From Streptomyces griseus subsp. griseus (lineage in GTDB: Bacteria > Actinomycetota > Actinomycetes > Streptomycetales > Streptomycetaceae), in contig NZ_JOJE01000047.1 in assembly GCF_000720255.1 (NCBI RefSeq), positions 1 through 60,209 of the forward strand: a DNA stretch of 60,209 nucleotides, in the 5' to 3' direction. The notes beneath the pieces are model-generated. The model was given only the letters and a program-made list of their open reading frames with translations, was not told the origin of the DNA and searched no databases. Both the position numbers and the translations under genes were made by a program. Below, piece by piece: positions 1-8,805 of the stretch; the stretch's first letter is position 1, and the number at the start of each line of letters is the position of its first letter.

Positions 1-162
1 GACCGCGGCAAGGGCGTTTATCAGATGCGGGTACGCGGAGATCGGCGTCCCGGTGATGGGGAAGTTCTCCGTGGCGCGCAGGGTGTGGACACCCCAGTAG
101 GCGTCGACGGGCACATCCCGGTCGCCGAGCAGATCGTGCTCACTGCGGGTGACGGCAGTCAT
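1..162 (-). CDS. aspA: Aspartate ammonia-lyase, N-terminal part (cut by window edge)
   Basis: Aspartate ammonia-lyase converts L-aspartate to fumarate and ammonia in the cytoplasm. Only the first 54 residues lie in the window, starting at the ATG whose complement is 160-162. They carry the N-terminal signature of the aspartase/fumarase superfamily: a stretch reading EHDLLGDRDVPVDAYWGVHT, then RATENFPITG, which favours aspartase over fumarase. It is the last gene visible in the 13-gene minus-strand operon, 92 bp after the flavin oxidoreductase, so the operon's products probably drain through aspartate to fumarate. The pathway role is an inference; the family call is strong although the protein is partial. 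Confidence 0.88.
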   Translation of the reverse strand, partial: MTAVTRSEHDLLGDRDVPVDAYWGVHTLRATENFPITGTPISAYPHLINALAAV

Positions 163-254
163 GGGCCTGGGGCTCTCTCTCGGGAGGCATGGTGGGTGGC
201 CTTCCGCGCCGCTGCGTGGAAGGCCCCCGCGGTGTCACCGGTGTCGGTACCTGC

Positions 255-1538
255 TCAGAGCAGGCGATCCTTCGCCTTGTAGTAGGCGCCGCCGAAGGGC
301 AGGAACCAGGCGGTGCCGTTGTAGAAGGGGATGGGCACCTTCGGGAAGCCGAAGCCGCGCATCGGGTTGGCCTCGGGCTTGCCGTCCATCATCTCGGCGA
401 CCGCGCGGCCCATGTAGGTGGCCATCTGGACGCCGTGTCCGCAGTAGCCCATGGAGTAGTACAGGCCGTCGACCTCGCCCGCGTGCGGGATGCGGTCCCA
501 TGAGAAGCCGACCATGCCGCCCCACACGTAGTCGATGCGCACCCCCGCGAGCTGCGGGAAGATCTCGGTCATCTCCCGCTTGAGGATGTCACCGCTCTTG
601 ATGTCCGAGGCAGGGTTGGAGGGGGCGAAGCGGGCCCGGCCGCCGAAGGCGAGGCGGTTGTCCGGGGTGAGGCGGACATAGTGGCCGACGTTCTTGTGGG
701 CGACCAGCAGGCGGCCGTTCGGGATGAGCTCCTTGGCGCGCGCCTCGCCCAGCGGCTCGGTGACGATGATGAAGCTGCCGACGTTGATCAGCCGCTTCCG
801 GAACCAGGGCAGCGACTTGTCGGTGTAGGCGTCGGTGGCCGCCATGACCTGCTTGGCGCGGATGGTGCCGTGCAGGGTCTCCACCAGGAAGCCGCCGCCG
901 GGGAGACGGGTGAGGCCGGTCGCGGCGTTGCGCTCGTGGATGTCGGCACCGGCACGCTCGGCGGCGTCCGCCAGACCGCCGACGAACTTGCCCACGTGCA
1001 GGCCCGCGCTGAGCGGATCGAGCAGGGCGCCGTGGTAGTAGTCCGAGTCGAGCTCGGCCCGCAGTTCGCTCCTGCTCAGGACGATCGTCTCGTGACCGAA
1101 GTTCTCGGCCAGGTCGCGCTGCTTGGCGCGCAGGCCCTCGAAATGCTGGGGTTTGCAGACCAGTCCGAGGCGCCCGGAGCGGTTGAAGTCGCAGTCGATC
1201 TGTTCCTTCTGCGTGAGGTCCTCGACGACGTCGACGGCATCGCGGAAGGCGTTGTACAGCTCGAGTGCGCGCTCCTGGCCGTAGCGCTTGCGCGCCTCGG
1301 CGGGGCTGATGGTGATGCCCTGGGTGCACATGCTGCCGTTGCGCCCGGAGGCGCCCGAGCCGACCTTGTCCTTCTCGACGAGGACGGTACGGGCGCCCTT
1401 GCGGGCGGTGTGGTAGGCGGTGGACAGCCCGGTGAGGCCGCCGCCGATCACCACCACGTCCGCCTCGTCGGGCAGGTCTTTGCCGGAACGGTCGGGCAGG
1501 GCGGGAGCTGTGTCCAGCCAGTAGGGGATCTGCTTCAT
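255..1538 (-). CDS. FAD-dependent amine/amino-acid oxidoreductase (DAO family, PuuB-like)
   Basis: This 427-residue flavoprotein of the D-amino-acid oxidase (DAO) superfamily probably oxidises a C-N bond of an amine or amino acid. The N-terminus has the dinucleotide fold VVVIGGGLTGLSTAYHTARK (near residues 28-47), with an acidic strand end and the GSGASGRNGS loop typical of gamma-glutamylputrescine oxidase-like enzymes. The C-terminal part keeps the FAD-contact region YSMGYCGHGVQMATYMG. The length fits the family. It sits between the HAD hydrolase (50 bp upstream) and aspA (92 bp downstream) in the long operon. The substrate cannot be read from the sequence; the polyamine-type ABC importer in the same operon makes an acylated or conjugated amine plausible. 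Confidence 0.85.
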   Translation of the reverse strand: MKQIPYWLDTAPALPDRSGKDLPDEADVVVIGGGLTGLSTAYHTARKGARTVLVEKDKVGSGASGRNGSMCTQGITISPAEARKRYGQERALELYNAFRDAVDVVEDLTQKEQIDCDFNRSGRLGLVCKPQHFEGLRAKQRDLAENFGHETIVLSRSELRAELDSDYYHGALLDPLSAGLHVGKFVGGLADAAERAGADIHERNAATGLTRLPGGGFLVETLHGTIRAKQVMAATDAYTDKSLPWFRKRLINVGSFIIVTEPLGEARAKELIPNGRLLVAHKNVGHYVRLTPDNRLAFGGRARFAPSNPASDIKSGDILKREMTEIFPQLAGVRIDYVWGGMVGFSWDRIPHAGEVDGLYYSMGYCGHGVQMATYMGRAVAEMMDGKPEANPMRGFGFPKVPIPFYNGTAWFLPFGGAYYKAKDRLL

Positions 1539-1588
1539 GGCGTGCGTCCTCTGTCTTTCTCAGTCCTGTGTCGCCGGTGCGCCGTTGG

Positions 1589-2254
1589 TCAGCAGCCGAG
1601 GAGCTTCGGCAGGCCCGACAGGTCGGGCAGCTCGTCGTACGGCTGGTAGTCGGCGCTGCCCTTGCGGCCGTAGCGGTTGATCCACACCCGGCGCTTCAGG
1701 CCCAGGTCGCGGGTCGGGATGTGGTCGTACTCCCAGCCCTGAGCGACATGGATGACCTGCGACGACTCGACGCCCATGGTCCGGAAGGCGTGCTTGAACG
1801 TCTGGCGGTCCGGCTTGTAGGCGCCGGCCTGCTGGGCGGTGATGACGTAGTCGAACTCGACGCCGATGTTCTCGACGTTCCGCGCGATCAGGTTGTCGTC
1901 GGTGTTGGAGATGATGGCGATCTCGTACCTGGTCTTCAGCGCGCGCAGGGCCTCCGGCACCTCCGGGAAGGGTCCGAAGGTGGGGACGGCGTCCACGAGG
2001 GCCTCGCCGTCGGACTCGCGGTACTCCAGACCGTGCAGGCGCATGGCGTTGCGCAGGCTGGAGTGCAGGATCTCGTGGTAGGGACGGTAGTCCTCCAGGA
2101 CGGCCTGGAAGCGCATGACGCGGAAGTCGTCGAGGAACTCGTCGACATCCAGGTTGTCCAGACCCAGTCGGTCCTCGATGACCTTCAGGGTCGTGGGGCC
2201 GAGCTCGAAGTTGATCAGAGTCGCATAGGCGTCGAAGGTGACGATCTCTCGCAT
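1589..2254 (-). CDS. HAD-superfamily hydrolase, haloacid dehalogenase type II-like
   Basis: The 221-residue protein matches the L-2-haloacid dehalogenase branch of the HAD superfamily, whose members hydrolyse C-halogen or phosphate bonds through an aspartyl intermediate. Visible motifs are the nucleophile loop VTFDAYATL (Asp8), motif II IISNTDDN, the motif III lysine in GAYKPDRQTF, and VIHVAQGWEYDHIPTRDLG near the C-terminus. Family type II enzymes average about 220-230 residues, so it is full length. It lies 44 bp after the aldo/keto reductase. Whether it really dehalogenates is unknown; in this amine-catabolic setting a housekeeping phosphatase or damaged-metabolite role is equally possible. 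Confidence 0.85.
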   Translation of the reverse strand: MREIVTFDAYATLINFELGPTTLKVIEDRLGLDNLDVDEFLDDFRVMRFQAVLEDYRPYHEILHSSLRNAMRLHGLEYRESDGEALVDAVPTFGPFPEVPEALRALKTRYEIAIISNTDDNLIARNVENIGVEFDYVITAQQAGAYKPDRQTFKHAFRTMGVESSQVIHVAQGWEYDHIPTRDLGLKRRVWINRYGRKGSADYQPYDELPDLSGLPKLLGC

Positions 2255-2298
2255 GGTGTTCAGCCTCAGTCTCGCGGGTTTTCAGAGGGTTGGGGGCT

Positions 2299-3237
2299 TC
2301 AGACGACGCGTTCGCCAGGGGCGACGATCGCGTCGAGCACGGCCAGGTCGGCCGGGCTCGGTATCCAGTCGGCCGCTGCCGCGTTGGCGGTGACCTGCCC
2401 GGGAGTCATGGCGCCGCAGATGACGGATCCGACGGCGGGCAGGGCGGCCAGTGCGCCGACCGCGACCTGGAGGAGGGTCAGGCCGCGTTCGGCGCCGTAT
2501 GCGGTGAGCGCCTCGACCCTGTCGAGGGCCGCGTCGGTGAGCCAGCCGTGGCGCCAGGACAGGCGGCTGCCTGGTGGGGGCTCCTCGCCGCGGCGGTACT
2601 TCCCGCTGAGCAGGCCGTTGGCCAGCGGGTAGTACGGCAGCAGGCCGAGGCCGTGGTGCAGGCAGGTCGGGATCAGGTCTTGCTCCGCACTGCGGTCGAG
2701 CAGGTGGTAGCGCGCCTGGGTGGACACGAAGGCGTCCGTGACCTGCTCGGCCGGTAGGTTGGAGCAGCCGATGTACCGGATCTTGCCCTCGTCGACCAGC
2801 TCCTGGAGCGCGGCGACCGTCTCCTCCAACGGCGTGACGCCGTCCGGTTCGTGGTACTGGTACAGGTCGATACGGTCGGTGCCGAGTCGGCTGAGCGATG
2901 CCTCGACCGCGTACCGGATGTAGGCGCGGGATCCGCGCGGACCGTACAGGTCGGCGACCCGGCCCATCTCCATGCCGAACTTGGTGGCCAGCACCACGTC
3001 GTCGCGGCGGCCCTTGAGCGCGGCGCCGAGGAGCCGTTCACCGTCGCCTCGGAGGCCGCCCCGTTCCCCGGACCCGCCGTACATGTCCGCGGTGTCGAAC
3101 AGGGTGATCCCCGCGTCGAGGGCGGCGTGGACGACGGCCTTCGTGCCGTCCTCGTCGAGGCGGGCGCCGAAGTTGTTGCCGCCCACGCCGACCACCGAGA
3201 CGGTCGGGCCGCGCTCTCCGAGCGTGCGGTATCTCAT
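2299..3237 (-). CDS. Aldo/keto reductase
   Basis: A 312-residue NADPH-dependent aldo/keto reductase that would interconvert an aldehyde or ketone and an alcohol. The (beta/alpha)8 family tetrad can be placed: Asp in LFDTADMYG followed by the Tyr, Lys in VLATKFGME, and His in LYQYHEPDG. The C-terminal cofactor segment VGSVICGAMTPGQV is present. The start is set by an ATGA overlap with the aldehyde dehydrogenase stop (3234-3237), indicating translational coupling. Together with the dehydrogenase it could offer reductive and oxidative exits for the same aldehyde intermediate, which is an inference from the coupling. Confidence 0.88.
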   Translation of the reverse strand: MRYRTLGERGPTVSVVGVGGNNFGARLDEDGTKAVVHAALDAGITLFDTADMYGGSGERGGLRGDGERLLGAALKGRRDDVVLATKFGMEMGRVADLYGPRGSRAYIRYAVEASLSRLGTDRIDLYQYHEPDGVTPLEETVAALQELVDEGKIRYIGCSNLPAEQVTDAFVSTQARYHLLDRSAEQDLIPTCLHHGLGLLPYYPLANGLLSGKYRRGEEPPPGSRLSWRHGWLTDAALDRVEALTAYGAERGLTLLQVAVGALAALPAVGSVICGAMTPGQVTANAAAADWIPSPADLAVLDAIVAPGERVV

Positions 3238-4694
3238 GACCGGTTCCCGAATCCGATGCAGACGTTCTTGGTCTGCAGGTAACTGGCCAGGCCTTCGAGG
3301 CCCTTCTCCCTGCCCCAGCCGCTGTGCTTGTAGCCGCCGAACGGCAGCTCGACGCCGGTACCGACGCCGGTGGCGTTGACGTAGACCTGGCCGGCCCGGA
3401 TGCCCTCGGCCATGCGCATCGCCTTGTCGATGTCGCGGGTCCACACGTACGAGGCGAGGCCGTACGGGCTGTCGTTGGCGATCTCCAGGGCCTCGGCCGC
3501 GTCGTCGAACTCGATGACCGTGACGACGGGGCCGAAGATCTCCTCGCGGGCGCACCGGGCTTGGTTGTCCAGTCCGGTGAGGACGGTTGGCCGGACGTAG
3601 TAGCCGTCGGCCAGTTCGGGGTCGGCGGGGGCGTCTCCGCCGGCCCGTGCCACGGCGCCTTCCTCCCGGGCCAGTTCCAGGTAGCCGAGGACCCGGTCAC
3701 GCTGCCGGGCGGCGACCAGCGGACCGACGTCCGGGTCGCTGAGGCCCGGGCCGACGCGCAGCGACGCGGCGTGCGCGACGAGCTTGTCGAGGAACTCCTC
3801 GGCGCCGCGCTGGAGCAGCAGCCGGGTGCCGGCCGAGCAGGTCTGGCCGGCGTTGCCGAAGGCCGAGGCCGCGACGGCGGTCAGCGCCAGGTCGAAGTCG
3901 GCGTCGGCGAAGACGACGACCGGCGACTTGCCGCCCAGTTCCGTGACGGAGGGCACCACGTTGGCGGCTGCGGCCTGGGCGACCTTGATGCCGGTCGGCA
4001 CGGAGCCGGTGAAGGTGACCTGGTTGATGTCCGGGTGGCCGGCGAGGGCCGCGCCGGTCTCGCCGTCACCAGGGACGACGTTCAGGACGCCCGGTGGAAG
4101 GCCGCATTCCAGGGCGATCCTGCCGATCTCCAGCGGGGTGAGCGGCGCCTCGGGCGATGGCTTGAGCACCACCGTGCAACCCGCGGCCAGCGCCGGGGCG
4201 GAGCCCCTCGCGGTGTTCTGGAGCGGGTAGTTGAACGGGATGATCTGACCTGAGACACCGATCGGCTCACGCACCGTGTAGTCGATCAGGCCGGGCCCGA
4301 GGGGGATCGTCGAACCGCCGAGCTTGTCGGCGACGCCCGCGTAGAACTCGAAATAGCGGGCCGCCGCCTCGACATCGGCCTTCGCCTGGCGGAGCGGCTT
4401 GCCGACGTCCTGGCTCTCCAGGCGGGCCAGCCTTTCGCCCTGGTAGCGGATGGCCTCCGCGATCCGATACAGGATGCGCCCCCGGTCGGCGGCACGCATC
4501 CCGGCCCACTCGGGAGCGGTGAAGGCCGCGCGCGCGGCAGCCACCGCCTGGTCCACGTCCGCCTCGCCGGCCAGCGCCACCTGGGCGACGGCCGTGCCGT
4601 TCGACGGGTCGAGGACGGTGAAGGAGCGGCCGTCGGCGGCCGGGACCTGCTTGCCGTCGATCAGCAGCTCGGTCAGCTGCAGTTCACCGCTCAT
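3234..4694 (-). CDS. NAD(P)+-dependent aldehyde dehydrogenase
   Basis: A 486-residue aldehyde dehydrogenase that oxidises an aldehyde to an acid. Its catalytic Cys286 lies in FGNAGQTCSAGTRLL and its general base Glu252 in VTELGGKSP. The Rossmann segment FTGSVPTGI and the C-terminal EEIFGPVVTVIEF are intact. The start overlaps the stop of the upstream deacylase by ATGA (4691-4694). It follows a class III aminotransferase and a deacylase in the operon, so the likely substrate is the semialdehyde left by transamination. It resembles betaine/gamma-aminobutyraldehyde dehydrogenases in overall motif pattern, but specificity cannot be assigned. Confidence 0.92.
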   Translation of the reverse strand: MSGELQLTELLIDGKQVPAADGRSFTVLDPSNGTAVAQVALAGEADVDQAVAAARAAFTAPEWAGMRAADRGRILYRIAEAIRYQGERLARLESQDVGKPLRQAKADVEAAARYFEFYAGVADKLGGSTIPLGPGLIDYTVREPIGVSGQIIPFNYPLQNTARGSAPALAAGCTVVLKPSPEAPLTPLEIGRIALECGLPPGVLNVVPGDGETGAALAGHPDINQVTFTGSVPTGIKVAQAAAANVVPSVTELGGKSPVVVFADADFDLALTAVAASAFGNAGQTCSAGTRLLLQRGAEEFLDKLVAHAASLRVGPGLSDPDVGPLVAARQRDRVLGYLELAREEGAVARAGGDAPADPELADGYYVRPTVLTGLDNQARCAREEIFGPVVTVIEFDDAAEALEIANDSPYGLASYVWTRDIDKAMRMAEGIRAGQVYVNATGVGTGVELPFGGYKHSGWGREKGLEGLASYLQTKNVCIGFGNRS

Positions 4695-5644
4695 GGCCGG
4701 ATCTCCCCCAGTACCTCGCCGAAGATGACGACCTCGTCGCCCGGGCGGACCGTGCGGATCCGGCGGACCCAGAGCACGATGCCGTCCTGCGGCGCGCTGA
4801 CCTCTTCCAGCGTGTTGCCGTAGTGGTCGGTGATGGTGGCGATCAGGTCGCCTTCCTTGCATGTCTCCCCCGGCTCGGCGCGGGCGACGAAGAAGCCGCC
4901 GGAGGCGGAGCGGGCGAAGGTGCCGGAGACGGTCGTGTAGGTGTCCCGCAGCTCTGCCTCGCCGTCGGTCATGCCGAGGCTGCGCAGGATGTTGCGGATC
5001 GAGTTCATGTGGTGCTCGACGTTGGTCTCGCGGTACGTGGCACCGCCGCACTCGATGGTGATGGCGGGCTTGCCGGCTTCGAGGACGGGGTGGCGGACCG
5101 TGCCGCCCCACTTGCCGCCCTTCCAGACCAGCTCGTGCCCGGCGGCGAGGGCCAGGTCCGTCGCCAGGTTCTCGTAGCCGCCCTGGAGGATGACGAGGGG
5201 GGCGATCTCGCCGTAGGCGCCGCCGGTGTGCAGGTCGACCACGGCGTCGACGGCCGGCACGACCTGCTCGACGAAGGTGGCGGCCAGGCGCTGCGAGTAC
5301 GAGCCCTCGGCGTCACCCGGGAAGATCCGGTTGAGGTTGAGGTGGTCGATGCCGCTCGCCCGGGCCGCCGCCTCGAATGCCGGGGTGTTCAGGCAGGGGA
5401 TGCCCACGACCGTGCCGCGCAGGGTGGCCGGGTCGAGCTCGGCGAGGACGCGCCGGATGGCCTCCTGGCCGTCGTACTCGTCGCCGTGCACGCCCGCGTC
5501 CACGCACAGGACCGGGCCGTCCTGGGCGCCGTTGACGACGATCAGCGGAATGCCGAGTTCCATGCCGTAGGTGCTGGTGCCGACCGGGATCAGGCCCTGG
5601 GCGCGCTCGCCGGGGGCGACGGTCAGCGGACCGATGGAGTACAT
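4691..5644 (-). CDS. Succinylglutamate desuccinylase/aspartoacylase-family deacylase (copy A)
   Basis: A 317-residue zinc deacylase of the ASTE/AspA (M14-like) family, which removes acyl groups from N-acyl amino acids. The zinc ligands are seen as His53 and Glu56 in GVHGDEYDG and His139 in VVDLHTGG. LNLNRIFPGD and ITIECGG supply the substrate pocket and a further acidic residue. The ATG at 5644 is chosen because GGAAGGAA stands just upstream; an ATG 15 bp earlier would place that site inside the gene. Family members include N-acetyl-diaminobutyrate deacetylase (DoeB/EutE) of ectoine breakdown, but no ectoine hydrolase is visible here. It is less like copies B and C than they are like each other. 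Confidence 0.85.
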   Translation of the reverse strand: MYSIGPLTVAPGERAQGLIPVGTSTYGMELGIPLIVVNGAQDGPVLCVDAGVHGDEYDGQEAIRRVLAELDPATLRGTVVGIPCLNTPAFEAAARASGIDHLNLNRIFPGDAEGSYSQRLAATFVEQVVPAVDAVVDLHTGGAYGEIAPLVILQGGYENLATDLALAAGHELVWKGGKWGGTVRHPVLEAGKPAITIECGGATYRETNVEHHMNSIRNILRSLGMTDGEAELRDTYTTVSGTFARSASGGFFVARAEPGETCKEGDLIATITDHYGNTLEEVSAPQDGIVLWVRRIRTVRPGDEVVIFGEVLGEIRP

Positions 5645-5666
5645 GTGGTTCCTTCCCAAACGTGGA

Positions 5667-7049
5667 TCAGATGCGGGACGACGCCTCGGCGAGGGTGCCG
5701 GCGATGATCGCGGCGATACGATCGAGGAGGGCGCGGTCGCTGATCAGCGGGGGCGCGATCTGCACCAGTGGCGCGGAGCGGTTGTAGACGCGGGCGAGCA
5801 GGCCGGCCTCGCGCAGTCGGCGCGGGATCAGGTCGCCGATCAACTCGGTTCGGGCCTTGGCGCTGAAAGCGCCGTCGTCGAGGTCGCCGACGAGTTCGCA
5901 GGAGTAGAAGAACCCGGTGCCGCGGACGTCGCCGACGATCGGCAGGTCCTTGAGCGCCGCCATGCGTGCGGCCAGGTCGCCCTGGAGACCACGGACGTTG
6001 TCCAGGATCCGGTCCCGCTCCATGATCTCCAGGTTGCGCAGGGCGATGGCCGCGCTCAGCGGGTGCCCGGCGAACGTGTAGCCGTGGTTGAGGACCGCGC
6101 CGGGCCGGTTGATGACCTCCGTGACCTTGGCGCCGACCAGGGTCGCGCCCAGGGGGGCGTATCCCGCGGTGATGCCCTTGGCGACGGTGACCATGTCCGG
6201 GCGGGCCCCGTAGAGGTCCCCGCCGAACCACTCCCCGACCCGGCCGAAGGCCGTGATCACCTCGTCGGCGACCAGCAGGAAGCCGTACCGGTCGGCCAGT
6301 GCCCGCAACCCCTGCCAATAACCCTTGGGCGGGGTGATGCAGCCGCCCCGGTTCTGTACCGGCTCGGCGATGAGCATGGCGACGGTTTCCGGACCCTCGG
6401 CCAGGATCGCGGCCTCCAGCTCCGCGAGCAACCACCCCGTGTACACCTCGTCGTCCGCGAACTCCGGCGCCAGGCCGAAGCGGTTGGTGTTCGACACGAA
6501 CCGGGTGTCGATCACCGGCGGGCCGTAGGGCTGCGTCAGACCGGGGTCGTCGGTGAACGACAGGGTGCCGATGGTCAGCCCGTGGTAGGCGCTGAGCCGG
6601 GCGAACGCCTTCACCCGCCCCGGCTCCCCGCGCAGGGCGTGGTACTGGCGGGCGATCTTCCAGGCGGTCTCGACCGCTTCGGCGCCACCGCTCGAGAAGA
6701 AGGTGTGCTCGATGTCGACGGGGGCGATCCGGGACAGGCGCTCGGCGAGTTCGATCGCCGTGGGGTGCGCGGAGCCGGTCCACAGCGGGCTGTAGCACAG
6801 CTCGCGCAGTTGCCGTTCGGCGGCCTCGGCGAACTCGGGGCCGTAGGAGTAGCCGAGCTGGCAGCAGTACAGCCCCGACAGGCCGTCGATGTAGCGCCTG
6901 CCGTCCGTGTCGTCGACGTACGGGCCCTCCCCTCGCTGGACGACGAGGAGGTCTTGGCCCTCGTCGCCGAGCGATCCGTTGGCGGTCATGTGCAGCAGCA
7001 AGTGCCGCTGAGCGGTGGCCGCGGTCAGCTGAGCGGCGGCGGTGGTCAT
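5667..7049 (-). CDS. Class III pyridoxal-phosphate aminotransferase (omega-amino acid type)
   Basis: A 460-residue fold-type I transaminase. The PLP lysine is Lys291 in TVAKGITAGYAPLG, the ring-nitrogen aspartate is Asp262 in LLVADEVITAFGR, and the phosphate-binding SSGGAEAVETAWK segment is present. Such enzymes move the amino group of an omega-amine, usually to pyruvate or 2-oxoglutarate, giving a semialdehyde. The start overlaps the upstream permease stop by ATGA, tying expression to the importer. A deacylase and an aldehyde dehydrogenase follow directly, an order that suggests deacylation, transamination and oxidation of an imported N-acyl diamine or diamino acid (inference). Confidence 0.92.
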   Translation of the reverse strand: MTTAAAQLTAATAQRHLLLHMTANGSLGDEGQDLLVVQRGEGPYVDDTDGRRYIDGLSGLYCCQLGYSYGPEFAEAAERQLRELCYSPLWTGSAHPTAIELAERLSRIAPVDIEHTFFSSGGAEAVETAWKIARQYHALRGEPGRVKAFARLSAYHGLTIGTLSFTDDPGLTQPYGPPVIDTRFVSNTNRFGLAPEFADDEVYTGWLLAELEAAILAEGPETVAMLIAEPVQNRGGCITPPKGYWQGLRALADRYGFLLVADEVITAFGRVGEWFGGDLYGARPDMVTVAKGITAGYAPLGATLVGAKVTEVINRPGAVLNHGYTFAGHPLSAAIALRNLEIMERDRILDNVRGLQGDLAARMAALKDLPIVGDVRGTGFFYSCELVGDLDDGAFSAKARTELIGDLIPRRLREAGLLARVYNRSAPLVQIAPPLISDRALLDRIAAIIAGTLAEASSRI

Positions 7050-7912
7050 ACGGCTTCACCGCCGGGGGTGGCGACTCCTACCGTGTTCTCGACGGAGAGC
7101 AGGGGGTCTTGTCGTCCGGTGCCGAGCCAGCGCACGAGGGCGACGAGGCCGAGGGCGAGGATGGCGAAGGCGATGAGGATGGCGCTGACGGCGGTGACGC
7201 TGGGGTCGATCTCGAAGGTGAGGGAGTTGTAGACCTGCACGGGCAGGGTGACGGTGTCGACGGAGGAGAGGAACTGGGAGATGTAGAACTCGTCGAAGCT
7301 GGTGATGAAGGAGAAGACGGCTGCGGCGATCATGCCGGGTGCGGCGAGGGGGAAGGTGATGCGGCGGGCGATGGTGAGGCGGCCGGCGCCCATGCTGGCG
7401 GCGGCGTCTTCGAGGCGTTCGTCGATGCCGCGCAGGGTGGCGATCAGGATGAGGACCGCGATGGGTGAGGCGAGCACGGTGTGGCCGAGGGCGATGGCGA
7501 GGGGGCTGCCCAGCATCGCGGCGGGCTCGAAGAGCAGGAACAGCCCGAGGGCGGTGACGATCTGGGGGATGACCAGCGGTCCGAGGACCAGGGCGTAGAC
7601 CGCCGAGCGCAGCGGGAGTTCACTGCGGGTCAGGGCGGTCGCCGCGGTGACGCCGATGATGAGGGAGAACACGGTGCTCAGGGCGGCGACCAGGGCGCTC
7701 AGGGAGAGCGCGGCGGGCCATTTGCTGCCGTCGGCGAAGAGGGCCTTGTACCAGTTCAGCGTCCACGTCTGGGGCGGGAACTGTGCGAAGGCGTTGTTGC
7801 TGAAGGAGGTGACGACGATGACGACGATCGGCAGCGCCAAAAACAGCAGGATCACGGTGGCGATGGCGGTCAGCACGATCCGCCCGGTCAGGGTTTTGCG
7901 CAGCTCGATCAT
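7046..7912 (-). CDS. ABC transporter permease (PotC-like, polyamine/opine type)
   Basis: A 288-residue inner-membrane permease with about six hydrophobic segments. The conserved cytoplasmic EAA loop is visible as EDAAASMGAGRLTIARRITFPL, the ATPase docking site of binding-protein-dependent importers. Family resemblance is to PotC-type permeases of spermidine/putrescine importers. The start is the ATG at 7912, overlapping the stop of the first permease; a longer upstream reading would run in the wrong frame through that gene. It pairs with the permease at 7909-8802. Confidence 0.9.
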   Translation of the reverse strand: MIELRKTLTGRIVLTAIATVILLFLALPIVVIVVTSFSNNAFAQFPPQTWTLNWYKALFADGSKWPAALSLSALVAALSTVFSLIIGVTAATALTRSELPLRSAVYALVLGPLVIPQIVTALGLFLLFEPAAMLGSPLAIALGHTVLASPIAVLILIATLRGIDERLEDAAASMGAGRLTIARRITFPLAAPGMIAAAVFSFITSFDEFYISQFLSSVDTVTLPVQVYNSLTFEIDPSVTAVSAILIAFAILALGLVALVRWLGTGRQDPLLSVENTVGVATPGGEAV

Positions 7913-8802
7913 GACGCGCTCCTCTTCTTGCGGCTGGCGCCGAGGGAGCTTGCGAGCTTGACCAGGAGCAGTCCGGCCAGGGTGAGCAGCAGCAGGATGA
8001 CGCCCTGTGCGGCGGCCCCGTTCCACTGGTTGTCCTTGGTGACCTGCTGGTTGATGAGGGTGGCGATCATCGTCTGCTTGGGTCCGCCCATCAGGGCCGG
8101 GGTGATGTAGTAGCCCAGCGAGAGGATGAAGCTGAGCAGTCCGGCACTGGCCAGGCCGGGCGCGACCAGCGGCAGGTAGATGCGACGAAATATGGTCACC
8201 CGGCCTGCGCCCATGCTGGATGCGGCCGCGAGCAGGCGGCGGTCCACGCCGCGCATCACTCCGTACAGCAGCAGCACCGTGTAGGGGAGCATCATCGAGG
8301 TGGTGCCGATGACCACACCGATCTCGTTGTAGAGCAGCTGGAACGGCGCCCCGGGAACCCGCAGGTCGACCATGGCCTGGTTCACCAGGCCCTTGTCGCC
8401 GAGCAGGATGATCCAGCCGTAGGTGCGTACCAGGGCGCTGATGAAGTGCGGGACGACCACGACCAGCATGGCAAGGCCGGCCAGCATGGGCTTGAGCCGG
8501 GTGATCGCCTGGGCCAGGAGGAAACCGAAGACCAGGCTGAGCACGGCTGTTTCGGCGGAGATCCGCAGTGTGGTGAACAGGACGGAGAGGTTGACGCCGG
8601 TCAGGGCGTCGGCGTACCAGTGCAGGGTGAACGATCCGTCGGCGTTCTTCAGGCTGAGCAGCAGCGTGGAGAAGATCGGGTAGACGAACAGCACCAGCAG
8701 GTAGACCACGACGGGCAGCGCGTACAGGATCCCGACACGGGTCCTGCGCGAGGCCAGGAGCTTGCGCGGCCGGGCAGGACCAGCGGTGAGGGTGGCGGCC
8801 AT
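7909..8802 (-). CDS. ABC transporter permease (PotB-like, polyamine/opine type)
   Basis: A 297-residue membrane permease with a cytoplasmic basic N-terminus and about six membrane segments (the first being ILYALPVVVYLLVLFVYPIF). The EAA loop reads AAASSMGAGRVTIFRRIYLPL. It resembles PotB-type subunits. Only 3 bp separate it from the ATPase gene and it overlaps the second permease by 4 bp, so the two permeases are made in step. Confidence 0.9.
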   Translation of the reverse strand: MAATLTAGPARPRKLLASRRTRVGILYALPVVVYLLVLFVYPIFSTLLLSLKNADGSFTLHWYADALTGVNLSVLFTTLRISAETAVLSLVFGFLLAQAITRLKPMLAGLAMLVVVVPHFISALVRTYGWIILLGDKGLVNQAMVDLRVPGAPFQLLYNEIGVVIGTTSMMLPYTVLLLYGVMRGVDRRLLAAASSMGAGRVTIFRRIYLPLVAPGLASAGLLSFILSLGYYITPALMGGPKQTMIATLINQQVTKDNQWNGAAAQGVILLLLTLAGLLLVKLASSLGASRKKRSAS

Positions 8803-8805
8803 GGC